Positions 48,400-60,555 of a DNA stretch of 64,000 bases are shown here, piece after piece (the stretch's first letter is position 1; the number at the start of each line of letters is the position of its first letter). The translations under genes were made by a program, and so were the position numbers. Source of the stretch: Anoplopoma fimbria (Eukaryota > Chordata > Actinopteri > Perciformes > Anoplopomatidae); assembly GCF_027596085.1 (NCBI RefSeq), contig NC_072463.1:1740210-1804209 (forward strand), written 5' to 3'. The notes under the pieces are model-generated. The model had not been told where the DNA came from. It saw nothing but the letters and a program-made list of their open reading frames with translations, and made no database searches.

Positions 48400-49106
48400 G
48401 GTCTAAGGAGGCTGAGAAATGATATTTGGAGGAAAATAAATCTGTAAATCTGTCACATTGTGGTTTGTTTTAATGCATGTTTATGTGGAAGCTTCACATC
48501 ACATCCCAGTGTCCCTGTTTAACACACAAACACTGTGTTGTTATTGTTATATAAATCAACTATATTTGAAAAATCTATATTTTCTGGAAAAAAAAAAAAA
48601 AAAAATGTTTTCAGCTCTTTTACGCACAGAGTCTCTCAGACACGGAGACTTCTTACAGTGTAGAGAACAAACTCACTCCTCTCCACACTCGTTTGTCTCA
48701 CTCCTCCTCTCATCTCACTCCTCCTCCCTACCTCCCTTATTCTCCCCCCACCACCACCACCACCCAAACCCGGTCGCAGGAGTAACTCACACCGAGCCTC
48801 CTCACATTTACTCCTCCGGTTCACATGTTTCTCCTCGTCCTGTTTACATCCTCAGACTGGAGGCGACACAAACAGAGAGCGGACCCGGAGGACAAGCGGA
48901 CACGGGCAGGACGCGGGGTTGATTCCTGTGGTTCATCCACAGAGGAGGGTCGGCTTCATGCTGGAGGAGAAATTTAAACAAGAATACAAAGTGAAGAGAA
49001 ACACGATGAGTGGAGGAAAGAGAGGAAAGACTTTAAAACCGAAACCAAACACCAAGAACGTGTTTCAGACTGTTTGTTTCATATAAATCATATTTATAAC
49101 CATGAA

Positions 49107-49108
<2 letters not shown>
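48400..49108. other. Intergenic DNA upstream of foxg1
   Basis: A poly-A run at 48588-48605 and pyrimidine-rich DNA at 48690-48770 (CCACCACCACCACC). A 154-codon frame (48458-48922) has low-complexity composition and no recognisable domain. Possibly distal promoter. Confidence 0.45.
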
Positions 49109-49152
<44 letters not shown>

Positions 49153-49238
49153 TTTATTATTATTATTATTATTATGATTATTATGATTATTATTATTATT
49201 ATTATTCTTATATTATTATTATTATTATTATTATTATG

Positions 49239-49282
<44 letters not shown>

Positions 49283-49372
49283 GATTCTTTATTATTATTA
49301 TTATGATTATTATGATTCTTATGATTATTATTATTATATATTATTATTATTATGATTATATTATTATTATTA

Positions 49373-49408
<36 letters not shown>

Positions 49409-49445
49409 GATTATTATTATTATTTATTATTATTATTATTATTAT
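49109..49445. repeat. (ATT)n repeat with ATG/CTT interruptions
   Basis: Over 330 bp almost entirely ATT; Ile/Tyr-repeat frames are artefacts. Confidence 0.97.
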
Positions 49446-49554
49446 GTTTACAACTGGATTTATTTGACTTTAACTTTTTTGGAGAAACATTTTGACACTT
49501 TTAAATCTGATGTTACCATAAATCAAATACTACCACTGTGTCTGCTAGTACTAT

Positions 49555-49585
49555 AATAATAATCATAATAATAATAATAATAATA

Positions 49586-49626
<41 letters not shown>
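49555..49626. repeat. (AAT)n repeat abutting a LINE tail
   Basis: Runs directly into the 3' end of the minus-strand LINE at 49627, whose natural tail is (ATT)n. Confidence 0.95.
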
Positions 49627-49628
<2 letters not shown>

Positions 49629-49823
49629 GATTTTATTTATATAGCACACTTTAAAATACAAAGAAATCTCAAGGTGCTGCACAGGGTAAAACAATCACAA
49701 TAATCAAATATAATAATAAAACGCTAAAAACAAACCAAAAAATAAAATAAGAATTTAAATAAATAAATTAATTTAATCATAATGAAATCTAAGAATATAT
49801 ATTAAAACTGAACAACCACCCAA
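49627..49823 (-). mobile_element. 3'UTR-only copy of the L2-like LINE
   Basis: The reverse complement of this stretch matches 9380-9577 nearly base for base (GCACCTTGAGATTTCTTTGT, GTGATTGTTTTACCCTGTGC, GGGTGGTTGTTCAG). Severely 5'-truncated insertion about 1.7 kb upstream of the foxg1 start. Confidence 0.92.
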
Positions 49824-49839
49824 ACTACTACAGCTAGTA

Positions 49840-49948
49840 CTACTACTGGTACCTCAACCACAGTACCAGTACCAGTACACCAGTACACCAGTACACCAGT
49901 ACACCAGTACCAGTACACCAGTACCAGTACACCAGTACACCAGTATGT
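49840..49948. repeat. GTACACCA / GTACCA minisatellite
   Basis: Units CAGTACACCAGTACACCAGT alternating with CAGTACCAGTACC. Confidence 0.92.
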
Positions 49949-50387
49949 ACTGGAGACACACTGAGACACACATTCAGTTTTATTCATATATTTATATTTA
50001 AACATTTATTACGAAGGCTGATTTATGACACAATAATTATTTAAACTGTTTTTTATTTGTTTCCGTTTTTTTCTTCAGTGAAACTAAATTACACACAATA
50101 ACATTTCATATTTAACCCAATAAATAAATAAATAAATAAATAAATACAATGTGAATGATTTAAATAAAGGGATGAACTGTTATTGGAGTCTAAATGAAAG
50201 AACTCAGTATTTATAAGATATTTACTCTGCAACACTAATAATACTATCACAGTACTATCATTGCTGCAGTACTATACTAGTACACCAATGTAGAAGTACA
50301 CCACTATAGAAGTACACCACTATAGTACTAGTGCTATAGAATAGATCATTCTTCTGACTGTTACAGTTATGAATCACGTGTTCACTG
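49949..50387. other. AT-rich intergenic DNA
   Basis: Includes (AAAT)n at 50120-50145 and decayed AGTACACCACTATAG units (50280-50340). Confidence 0.55.
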
Positions 50388-50525
50388 ACATACCAGAATA
50401 CTAGTATTAGTATTAATTACTGACAGTATTAGTATTAATTACTGACAGTATTAGTATTAATTGCTGACAGTATTAGTATTAATTACTGACAGTATTAGTA
50501 TTAATTACTGACAGTATTAGTACAT
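50388..50525. repeat. 22-bp minisatellite, ACTGACAGTATTAGTATTAA type
   Basis: Six near-identical units. Confidence 0.95.
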
Positions 50526-50675
50526 ATCAATTATATTTTTACCACGTGACTACGAGGACTGTCAACACGTGACTGTAATTAAATAAATAAAATCTGATGT
50601 TTCTCCTCAAAATGTCTCAGATATTTCTTATTATGACGGATGTTGAAGGAAACAGGAGGGTTTATATTCAGCCTG

Positions 50676-51140
50676 TTAGTACTACTACTGAATACTGAAT
50701 ACTACTGAATACTACTACTGAATACTACTACTGAATACTACTACTACTGAATACTACTACTGAATACTACTACTGAATACTACTGAATACTACTACTGAA
50801 TACTACTACTGAATACTACTGAATACTACTACTGAATACTACTGAATACTACTACTACTGAATACTACTACTGAATACTACTGAATACTACTACTACTAC
50901 TGAATACTACTGAATACTACTACTGAATACTACTACTACTGAATACTACTGAATACTACTGAATACTACTACTGAATACTACTGAATACTACTGAATACT
51001 ACTGAATACTACTACTGAATACTACTACTGAATACTACTACTGAATACTACTACTGAACTACTACTGAATACTACTACTGTTATACTACTGAATACTACT
51101 GAATACTACTACTGAATACTGAATACTACTACTACTAGTA
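50676..51140. repeat. (TACTACTGAATAC) complex repeat
   Basis: CTGAATACTACTACTGAATA units with variable numbers of TAC; ~0.46 kb. Confidence 0.97.
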
Positions 51141-51191
51141 TTACTACAGTAACAGTGCAGTACAGTTTCTGCTGCGATGATGAGATGTGTA

Positions 51192-51755
51192 GTATACTGT
51201 TGTACTATGGTACTGTTGTACTGCTGTACTGTTGTACTGTTGTACTGTTGTACTGTTGTACTGCTGTACTGTTGTACTGTTGTACTGTTGTACTGTTGTA
51301 CTGTTGTACTGTTGTACTGTTGTACTGTTGTACTGTTGTACTGCTGTACTGTTGTACTGTTGTACTGCTGTACTGTTGTACTGTTGTACTGCTGTACTGC
51401 TGTACTGTTGTACTGTTGTACTGTTGTACTGCTGTACTGTGGTACTGTTGTACTGCTGTACTGTTGTACTGTTGTACTATGGTACTGCTGTACTGTTGTA
51501 CTGTTGTACTGTTGTACTGTTGTACTGCTGTACTGTTGTACTGTTGTACTGTTGTACTGTTGTACTGTTGTACTGTTGTACTGTTGTACTGTTGTACTGT
51601 TGTACTGTTGTACTGTTGTACTGCTGTACTGCTGTACTGTTGTACTGTTGTACTGTTGTACTGTACTGCTGTACTGTTGTACTGTTGTACTGCTGTACTG
51701 TTGTACTGCTGTACTGTTGTACTGTTGTACTGCTGTACTGTTGTACTGTTACTGC
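51192..51755. repeat. (TGTACTGT)n repeat, TGTTGTAC / TGCTGTAC units
   Basis: About 60 units of 9 bp (TGTACTGTT or TGTACTGCT). All three plus frames and one minus frame are open because the unit is a multiple of three; none is a gene. Confidence 0.98.
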
Positions 51756-52889
51756 TATGTTACTGACAGCTGCAGGTAAAAACATATAAATGTGTTTATT
51801 ATCAGAACATAAATAAATAACTCTGCCAGTCCACCTTAAATACTTTAATTTAAGAGGAGTCTGAACGGGAGTTTTAACTCTTTATGAGTAAATAAAACAA
51901 AGAGTCTGATGATAAAACACCAGCAGTTATTATTTATTATTATTTTAAATCTGCCACCAAAGAGAAAAGAGTTTCTATCCAAATACAGAAAAAACATTAA
52001 ACATGAGCTCCAGTGTAACAAAATAAACATTAAAGATGTATTTATTATCTCTGGATGTCTGGATGTTTCTGGATGTTTCCCCCGGAGCAGCAGCCGGAGG
52101 TCGGAGACCCGGAGTCCGTCTTTACGCACCGAGACACGGACGCGTCTCTGAGCGTTTGAGCTCCAGACATGTGGGTTCTGTTTCCTCTCAACAGGCTGAA
52201 CTAAAGTCTGCTGATTAATAATTAAATAATTATAGAATAAATATAAGAATGAGACGGATGGAGGCGGAGCCAAATACAAAATACAACAATATACATGAAA
52301 ACAAGTTTTATTTCAGTTTGGAGGTTTTTTAAAGCAGCTATTTGTTCATTAATGATTTTTTTCTGTTTTATTCATTTATTTTTTTGTTGATATTTTTAGA
52401 CTAAAAGTAAGATTTATTCGCATTTATTTATATCATTGTGGTATTATTATTTAATGAAGGGGAGATGTGAGCTTCAGTAATTGTTTGAGCAGAAAAACAT
52501 ATTTTTTAAAATTAAATTATAATAGTTTATTATTAGACTGACCACTAAAATGAAGACATAAACTATAATACTTCACTTAGAGAACGTGGCTTTCCCGGAG
52601 CGACCTGTTAGTTGAGGCTCATTGAGGGAAAACAAAAGTACATTTATTTGTCAAACTGTCATCTTAAAGTTCAAGAATGAACCCAAGGAAAATAATAAAT
52701 AAATACATAACGATAATAGTAATAATAAGGCCAAATCTTTCGTTCAGGTGGAGCGTTTTCTTGCGTAAAGACTCTCCCTGAATCTGTGCTGAGGACTAAT
52801 GATTGTCCTTTTTCGCCATGCTTTTATTTTGATGGGGCAGTTTAACCTGCTGTTTGTTTGTCAGCTTCTCTGTGACTCACTGAAGTAAA
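51756..52889. other. AT-rich intergenic DNA with one GC-rich island
   Basis: 52050-52160 is GC-rich and CpG-containing (GGAGCAGCAGCCGGAGGTCG, CCGAGACACGGACGCGTC) and could be a regulatory element. 52565-52640 and 52740-52830 are other unique patches. The frames here are not supported. Confidence 0.45.
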
Positions 52890-52929
52890 CAAACTGTTTG
52901 TTTGTTTGTTTGTTTTGTTTGTTTGTTTG
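52890..52929. repeat. (GTTT)n microsatellite
   Basis: Directly precedes the GT tract. Confidence 0.95.

Positions 52930-52930
<1 letters not shown>

Positions 52931-53015
<85 letters not shown>
52931..53015. repeat. (TG)42 microsatellite
   Basis: Perfect run. Confidence 0.98.
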
Positions 53016-53017
<2 letters not shown>

Positions 53018-53274
53018 GGACTCTGCAGCATCCACACAGGAGTGAGGAAGAGGAGGAGGATGAAGAGAAGGAGGTGCAGAGTGAAAAGCATCCCTCCAGC
53101 CTCAGAGAGAGAGAAACCCTCTGAAACAACCGGCGTGTTAACGTTTGATTCCCGGTTGGAACCGTTAAAGTGAAGCAGCAGGTGAAACTGACTCCCTTCA
53201 CTTCAGCCATCATTTAAACCGGGATTAAAGACTTAAAGCTGCTGTGTGAGGATGAGAGGGAGATGTTGAAATGT

Positions 53275-53650
53275 TTTGTCTCTTTTGTTGGTCAACTAAC
53301 AATCTAGGAGTTAAAGTTCAACCAGACTCAGTTCATTTTCTTCTGAAACAGAGAGTTCTCTTTTGATTGGTCAGCTACCAACTGAGCCTTTGAGTCAAAC
53401 CAACCAGACTCAGTTCATTTTCTTCTCTTGTATTGAGTCCGGGTAGAGTGAGGTTGACTCTTTCCTCTTTTGTTGGTCAACTACCAAAAGCTGGGAGTTC
53501 AAATCAAACCAAACCAGACTTTTCTCCTTAATTTTAAAGCAATTCGCAGCACCGAACATTTAAGAGTTTGACTCTTTCCTTTTTTTTGTTGGTGAACTAC
53601 CAACTGACACATCGAACCAGACTCAGCTCATTTTCTTCTGAATTTAAGAA
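53275..53650. repeat. Four degenerate ~95-bp units, TTTTGTTGGTCAACTACCAA type
   Basis: Units at about 53280, 53357, 53463 and 53580 share CTTTTGTTGGTCAACTACCA and AACCAGACTCAGTTCATTTT with indels between. Confidence 0.85.
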
Positions 53651-54320
53651 CACGATTAAAAACATTTGTTACACAAGTTTTGAACTAAACTTTCTCATTA
53701 AAGTGATAAAAGAGGAGAACGCCTCCTCCAGATGTTTTCATTTTAAAGCCGTTCAATTTGAGTCACTGACATTTAGAAACATTATACGTTTACAGCCTCC
53801 AGATGTCTCATCCAGTCTGTTAGCAGATTTTAACATTTTAATTTAATACAATAAAACATCCACCTTCTGCTCCACAGAGTCAATTTACACGTCTTGTGGT
53901 GGATTAATTGTGAAATTGTGATAACTTTCTTCATGATGTATATATTTGTGTTTGGGTGGAAAAGAAAGATGATTTTTAAATTCAATCAGAGAGAAAAGAA
54001 ACATGAAGGTGACCTCTGACCTCCGTCATAATTACCATCTCAACCGTCACCGGAACCCTCCGTCAACCGTCTTTAGAAACAAAGATTTGTTCTATTGTCA
54101 TGAGTTTCATCAAACATCTGTTTTAAACGTGTTCCAGAGCTCCGCAGGAGAGAAGTCGTTCAAAGATTTAACGTTCTGTGTTTTTGTTGATTGAAATGTT
54201 TGATCCAGATGTGGAACAGGCGGCTGGAACATCTGCTGTTGTTCTGCGCTCACACGGAAACACAGAACCACGTTTCGTTTGATCAATGAAGCTGATCAGA
54301 AGAGCGTGAAAGCACTGAGG
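53651..54320. other. AT-rich intergenic DNA
   Basis: Contains TGACCTCTGACCT (54010-54022), a DR1-like motif with one change. No gene. Confidence 0.5.
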
Positions 54321-55620
54321 GGTTCTAGATGTTCTCTGAGGGGGGGTTTGAGGGTTCTTAATGAGGTCAAATGGCCTTTAAGGGGGTCCTGAAGAGCGTA
54401 AGGGGTTTGTAAAGGTCTTGTTCCGAAGTGGGTATTTTAAGGGTTCCTTACGTTCTTCAGGAGGTGCTTCTAGATCCTGATTGGTTCGTAGTCCTTTCGA
54501 GGGTTTTAAGGGTACTTTAAGGGTGCTATGGGTATTTAAGGAGATTTCTGTAGTATCTCTAAGGGTTCCAGTAGTCCTTCGGGGTTTTTGGGGTTCTTGA
54601 GGATGTTCCACTGGGTCTTTACAAGGCTTGTAAAAGGTTCCTATGTGTTCCTAAAATGTTTTAGGAGGTCTTTGAGTTGTTTACAGAGTTCTTAAGGGAT
54701 TCAAGTTTTGAGGGTGTCTCAGGGTTCCTTAAAGGGAAATTTGTTTAGAGACTCTGGGGGTTCTAATAGGGGTTCCAGCAGGAGTATCTTTGGGTTCTAA
54801 AAGGAGTCTGGGAGCTGTCCAAAAGATTCAGTGGTTCTTAGGGGGGTTCTTGCAGCCCTTTACGGGTTTCTTAGGTTTGTAAGAGGTTTGCAGAGTACAG
54901 TTGAGTTTATAAGGGGGTTCTAGAAGTCCATAAGGGTTTCAGGGGTATTCAGAGGCTAAGAATAGGGCTCCTAAAGTACTGAGTAGGTTCCACGGGTTTT
55001 AGGGAAGTTAATGGCATTAAAGGTGTTCCTTTGGTTCTTAAAGGGTTCTGGTAGATCTTAAGGGGTTCCTTAGGTTTGTTAAAGGGTTGCAGAGTTTAGT
55101 TGAGTTCATAAGGGGGTTCCTTTGGTTCCTACAGGGGTTCTGGAAGCTCTTAAAGGGCTTCATAGGTTTAAGTTTAAGTTGAGTTCATAAGGGAGTTCTA
55201 GAAGTCCATAAGGGGTTTAAGGGGTATTCACAGGCTAAGAATGGGGTTCCAAGAGTCCTGAGTAGGTTTTAAGGTTTTAAGTTTGATGTCATTAAGGGGG
55301 TTCCTTTGGTTCCAGAAGTGTTTTGGGAACATTAAGAGGTTTTGTTGGTTCTCAAGAGGCATTTTAAGGTCTACCAGGGGATTTAAGGGGGATTTAAAGG
55401 GTTCACAGGGACTTCCAGGGTTTATTATTTCAAGGAGGTTCCAGGAGTTCTTAAGGGGCTTTGTTTGGTCTTTAGGGGGATTCATTGGGGTTCCAGCTGC
55501 CTTGTTAAGGTTTTTCAGGGGTTCTTAAGGGGCTTTGCTAGTTCTTAAGGGAGATCTTGAGGGGTTTATTTGGTTCTAATGGGGTGACAAGGATTTAAGG
55601 CCTCTTTAAGGCGAACTGGA
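54321..55620. repeat. Degenerate AAGGGGTTCYTAGGGGTTC repeat
   Basis: About 1.3 kb of GGGTTC / AGGGGTT words at irregular 15-30 bp spacing (TTCTTAAGGGGTTC). Partial longer units recur, e.g. TCATAAGGGGGTTC and GGGGTATTCACAGGCTAAGA (54950, 55225). Strong G-over-C bias on the plus strand. Confidence 0.85.
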
Positions 55621-55743
55621 GGTTTGGGCTTCTGGGCTACGTCCTATTTTCATGTTTGGTGTTTGAACCTGAACGGAACCTGAGTGGAACCTCGTTGAGC
55701 CCGTTGAATTCAGAAACCAGAACCTCCATCCTGCTGTCAGCGG

Positions 55744-55756
55744 TGACCTTTGACCC
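55744..55756 (+). promoter_or_regulatory. DR1 nuclear-receptor motif
   Basis: TGACCTTTGACCC, about 7.8 kb upstream of the foxg1 ATG. Confidence 0.35.
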
Positions 55757-55849
55757 CCGTTCTGTCTGAGGAGCTTAAACCTGCAGGAGGAGGTTCCTCT
55801 GAGTCTGAATGTTTGAACACCAGGAGGAGTGATTCAAACAGCCTCAGTT

Positions 55850-55975
55850 TGATTATTATTATTACTACTACTATTATTAATTATTATTATAATTCTTCTT
55901 ATTCTTTTTTTATTATTATTATTATTAATATCATTTTTATTTGTATTATTAATATTATTGTTATTATTATCATTG
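55850..55975. repeat. (ATT)n-rich low-complexity repeat
   Basis: ATT runs with ACT and CTT interruptions, then a purine-rich block (55985-56080). Confidence 0.9.
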
Positions 55976-56109
55976 GCTATATTGTCAAAGGAGGAGGTGA
56001 GGAAGAAAAAGGAGGAAAATGAGAGAAGATGGAGGAGAAGTAGCAGAATGAGGGTAATAAGGAGTAGAAGGAGGACAGAGGGCGCCTCCCAGCGGCGGAA
56101 ACAGGAACT

Positions 56110-57030
56110 ACATCCACACAAATATCATTTCCATTCAGTCTGATCGAAGTATTTTAAAGTTGAATCTTCGATCGACGGTTCTTTCTGTGTCACGTGTTTC
56201 TACAGTGATCTGTTATTTCATTTGATTTAATCTGTTGTGGAACATCAACATTGAAATTAGAAACTTATTTTATGTTTAATCGACACACATTCAACTTTCG
56301 AGACGTTTTTCTATCAGAGAAGTATTTCAAAGTAAATGTACTAATATCAGTAAAACTCTGTAAATTAAATATTATATGAAGCTTTGTGTGTTTGTGAATG
56401 AAAACAGATCAAACCGGCTGAAGCTTCACTGAAACCTTTATTCTCTATTATTATAATATATAATATAGGATATATGTATATGTATACAATAACCTCTTTT
56501 ATGATTTATTAACCTCATGTTGTTATTTTATTATTATTATTATAGTCATATTATTTCTGTTAACGCTGCCTTATTGTTTCTTAATCATTAAAGCAAACGG
56601 TGGTTTTCAATATTATATTACAGATTATTAAGATTAAAATGATCAGAAACAAAACGTTTAACCATCTGATACAAATTACAATAAGACAATGTGTCTCCTT
56701 CACAGTTCAATAGATCAATAAGTCCATATATCATATTCACTGTTCTGTTAAAGGGTTCCTCCCTTTATGACGTCATTCTACTCACGGAGAGAATTCTTAC
56801 TTTGGTTTCATTTCACTTTTTTTGTGGCTTAAAAAAATATATATACTGACAATAAATAAAATCAGAATCAGCTTTTAAAAAAAGTATTTCGTCTTCGGCT
56901 GAATCAACAAACGGAACTTTGAATTTTGAAGATTCAAATAGCAAAACATTTGTTTTGTTTTTAAAAGGAGAAAAACTGTCTATGTGACAATATGTTCTTT
57001 TATTTTCTGCAAAATACAGAAAACTCTAAA
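56110..57030. other. AT-rich intergenic DNA
   Basis: No gene or clear repeat. Confidence 0.55.
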
Positions 57031-57186
57031 AATAGATGAATAGATAAATAGATAAAAAGATAAATAGATAAATAGATAAAAAGATAAATAGATAAAAAGA
57101 TAAATAGATAAAAAGATAAATAGAAGATAAATAGATAAATAGATGAATAGATAAATAGATAAAAAGATAAATATACAAATAAATAA
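57031..57186. repeat. (ATAGATAA) microsatellite
   Basis: AGATAAATAGATAAAAAGAT units; GATA-rich. Confidence 0.96.
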
Positions 57187-58110
57187 ATAAAGTGTCTGCA
57201 GCAGAAATCAACTGATGCTTCAGAATTATTCTTTTTACAAAAATGAAAACCTGATTTCATGATTTATTTTATTCTGTAAAACGAATCTGCCCAGTGAAGC
57301 ACTGAGACATTAAACTGGTTATTGAACTGGTTGAACTGGGTTGTCTCTGGTCTCCTGCTGCTTCTCTGTTCTGTCTCCGTGAGCTGAATGTTGAGGCAGA
57401 AATCAGACGGAGGCCTGAAGTCCAACAACAAGGAGACACAACGGAAACAGAAGCTGAGGGTCAGAAGGTTTCCTTTAGGAGCTCAAATACAATGTATTAT
57501 GTCGAATATAAGATTTAAAGACATTTAACTTCACCTTTAGTTTAACCTTAAATGTTCAGAAAATCACATTAACAACCAGAGGCGATTTAAGGGGAATTTA
57601 AGAATTTAATTATTCAATTATTTATTTTCTGAAGTTTCTGAACCTTTGAGAGGCTTTTAATGTGTAGGATAAATGTGCTGGTGTAATTAATACTCATTGA
57701 TGTTCAGAGTATTTTTACTGGTTTTTATTATTTCAATATTTTGAGTCTGAATTGTATTTTTTCCTTATTTATTGAATCCAAACGCGATTTTTACTCATTT
57801 TTAAAATAAGATTACGCTTTGAAATATAGATCAAATATTTATTTATATAATATATGTTATATTACAGCAGATTTTTCGGCTGAATCATTTACATTTAACA
57901 CTTATTTATTAGGATATGTATTTAGTGTTGTAATTAGTTTCTATTGTAAATGTTTAAATGTGTTAAAATGACCTATTTTACACCAGAATTTGATGCTGAA
58001 GTTGTGAAATAGATTTTTTAAATGTTTAAACTTTATTTGGTTTAAATCAACAAACACCTCCAGCAGTGAAAAGCTGAATTGACTTCAGAAGAAGAAGAAA
58101 TAAAAAGAAG
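57187..58110. other. AT-rich intergenic DNA
   Basis: No feature seen. Confidence 0.55.
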
Positions 58111-58129
58111 AAGAAGACAAAACAAGCAG

Positions 58130-58315
58130 GAGGATCGTTAGCGGGGTTGGCTCCGCGGGGTTAATGGTTCGATCAATGTGAAGCCGGAAAATAAACTCCT
58201 GAAGCGGACGATCTGCCGGCTGGAGCCCGAGGACTCCACCGGAGCTCCGGGAGAGACGGAGAGGAGCATTACTGCAGCAACAGCGACACCGTGAGGCGGC
58301 CGGAGGAACTACACC
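58130..58315. other. GC-rich candidate regulatory block
   Basis: GGGTTGGCTCCGCGGGG, TTCGATCAATGTGAAGCCGG, GGACTCCACCGGAGCTCCGG. CpG-containing island about 10 kb upstream of foxg1; no frame. Confidence 0.28.
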
Positions 58316-58324
58316 TCTGTGATC

Positions 58325-58681
58325 AGATGAAGTACTACCACTATGTACAAGTACTGTTAAAGTAAAGTACTACCACTATGTACAAGTACTGTTAAAGTAA
58401 ACTACTACCACTATGTACAAGTACTGTTAAAGTAAACTACTACCACTATGTACAAGTACTGTTAAAGTAAACTACTACCACTATGTACAAGTACTGTTAA
58501 AGTAAACTACTACCACTATGTACAAGTACTGTTAAAGTAAACTACTACCACTATGTACAAGTACTGTTAAAGTAAACTACTACCACTACTACTACAAGTA
58601 CTGTGTTAAAGTAAAGTACTACCACTATGTACAAGTACTGTGTTAAAGTAAACTACTACCACTATGTACAAGTACTGTTAA
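58325..58681. repeat. 35-bp minisatellite, ACTACTACCACTATGTACAA type
   Basis: About ten units, CTACTACCACTATGTACAAG + TACTGTTAAAGTAAA, the inner ones identical. Confidence 0.97.
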
Positions 58682-58945
58682 ATAATAATAATAATAACAA
58701 TCCTTTATTAGTCCCACAATGGGGAAATTATTTCTCTGCATTTAACCCATACAAGGACTGTGTTAAAGCAAAGTACTGCACTATTTACAAGTACTGTGTT
58801 AAAGTAAAGCAACCACTGGGGTTACAAGTACTGTTAAAGTAAACACCTCACTATGTTACTGTTAAAGTAAACTTGAACACCAACCTTGTGGTAACGGGAC
58901 AAGCGCTCTACCTCATGTACTGTGTTAACAAGCCCCAAGTACTGT
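58682..58945 (-). mobile_element. SINE-like element mixed with minisatellite
   Basis: AATCCTTTATTAGTCCCAC and AATGGGGAAATTATTTCTCT (58698-58737) are the reverse complement of a common fish SINE 3' tail. CCAACCTTGTGGTAACGGG and ACAAGCGCTCTACCTC (58878-58913) look like its tRNA-derived head. Between and beside them lie 35-bp-minisatellite words. Confidence 0.6.
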
Positions 58946-59650
58946 GTTAAAGTAAACTACTACCACTATGTACAAGTACTGTGTTAAAGTAAACTACTAC
59001 CACTACACTGGGAACATACTCTGTTAGAGTAAAACAACTACTACTACTACTACTGCTACACTGTAGAAGTACTCTGTTAGAGTAAAAGCACTACTACTAC
59101 ACAGTGAAAAAACTGTGTAAAAGTACTACTGCTACACTGTGGAAATACTCTGTTAGAGTAAAGTATTACTACTACACTGTACAAGTACTATGTTAGAGTA
59201 CAAGTGCTACTACTCAGCTGTGAAAATACTCTGTTAGAGTACAAGTACTACTCCTACACTGGAAATATTCAGTTAGAGTTAAAGTACTATTACTACATTA
59301 AACAAGTACTGTGTTAGAGTAAAAGTATCAATACGACACGGTGTAAATACTCTTTCAGAGTACAAGTACTACTACTACACTGTTAAATACTATGCCAGAG
59401 CACAAGTATTACTAACACACTGTGGAAATACTATGTTAGAGTACATGTACTACTAAAACACTGTGGAAATACTATGCAAGAGAAAAAGTACCAATATAAA
59501 AAAGTGAAATGACTCTGTTAGAGTACAAGTTCTACTATTACACTGTGGAAATAATATGTTGGGGTACAAGTACTAATACTACACGGTAAAAATACAAAAA
59601 ATAATCAAACGATTGAAGTATTTCAAGTATTTGAATACTAGTACTAGTAT
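58946..59650. repeat. Degenerate GTTAGAGTAAAAGTACTACTAC repeat
   Basis: Units of about 55-60 bp (ACACTGTGGAAATACTCTGT + TAGAGTACAAGTACTACT), progressively decayed to the right; a continuation of the minisatellite. Confidence 0.85.
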
Positions 59651-60555
59651 ATTAGTATATTAAGCTGTGGGCTCCATAAAGCCGATATCATATGAAGTAA
59701 GTAAGAGTTTTTACTTGAAATACACTGATATTTATGTATTTGTACATTAAATAAACAGCATCATAAAAATAAGTTTCTGTTGTTATTTCAACAATAAAAC
59801 CGAAGCATAGAAAAATACAATTAAAGTATTTAAAACATGTACAATATGTGTGTTTTAAGGAGTCGGCTGTGGATATTACCTGGAGGCAGAGCGTCCCAGC
59901 AGCACTGACAGGAAAATGAAAATACACTCTGGATCAATAGATCAATAAACTCTCAAAGATCTCTGAGAGGAAGAAAAAATAAAAACAGGACGTCGACGAG
60001 AAAACGTGGAAATATTTAATCAAAAACATTCAGTGCAGTTAAATCAAGTTAACGAGTTTCCTTCTTCCTCTGCAGTATGTGTTTTATTATCTCACAGTTA
60101 TCAATACAACGATCAATATTTAATACATAATAACGAGGAGCGTTAATGTAAACAACTAATCAATGATGACGTCACATGTTTAGGATTCATGAACCGGAGT
60201 CATTCTGTCTGAATGACTAAATCACTTCAATTGGCTTTGATTTCCCCCAAAGTCGTGAATGAAGTGTTTGAACCCCTGATGGGCCTCTTCATCTCTAATG
60301 ATCGACTTATTGATCGGGCTGAAAGGAGTCTGAAGAGGTTTGGATTCATCGCTCATTAATAAATAAACGGAAACCAAAAGTTTGTCTGTTAACCTTTAAT
60401 GTGAGGAGATGAACACTCTTCAGATGAAATCACTTCACAACCGTTTCAGAGTTCATGTTAACCGTCCGTCTGCTGATCAGACTGATTGATTTCAGATCAG
60501 TTTGCTTATTCGTTCACCAGAAACTAAATACTTATGAATTCTGGATAAATTCTCC
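59651..60555. other. AT-rich intergenic DNA
   Basis: A perfect CRE palindrome TGACGTCA (60167-60174) sits in a unique block, 60140-60370. No gene. Confidence 0.5.

Noticed and set aside
51155..51789. Three ~200-codon Cys/Leu/Tyr/Val repeat frames and one minus frame
   Set aside because: 9-bp tandem repeat keeps several frames open at once; no unique protein sequence.
56073..56086. GGACAGAGGGCGCC as a further CTCF-like site
   Set aside because: Matches only the right half of the motif; too weak without scoring.
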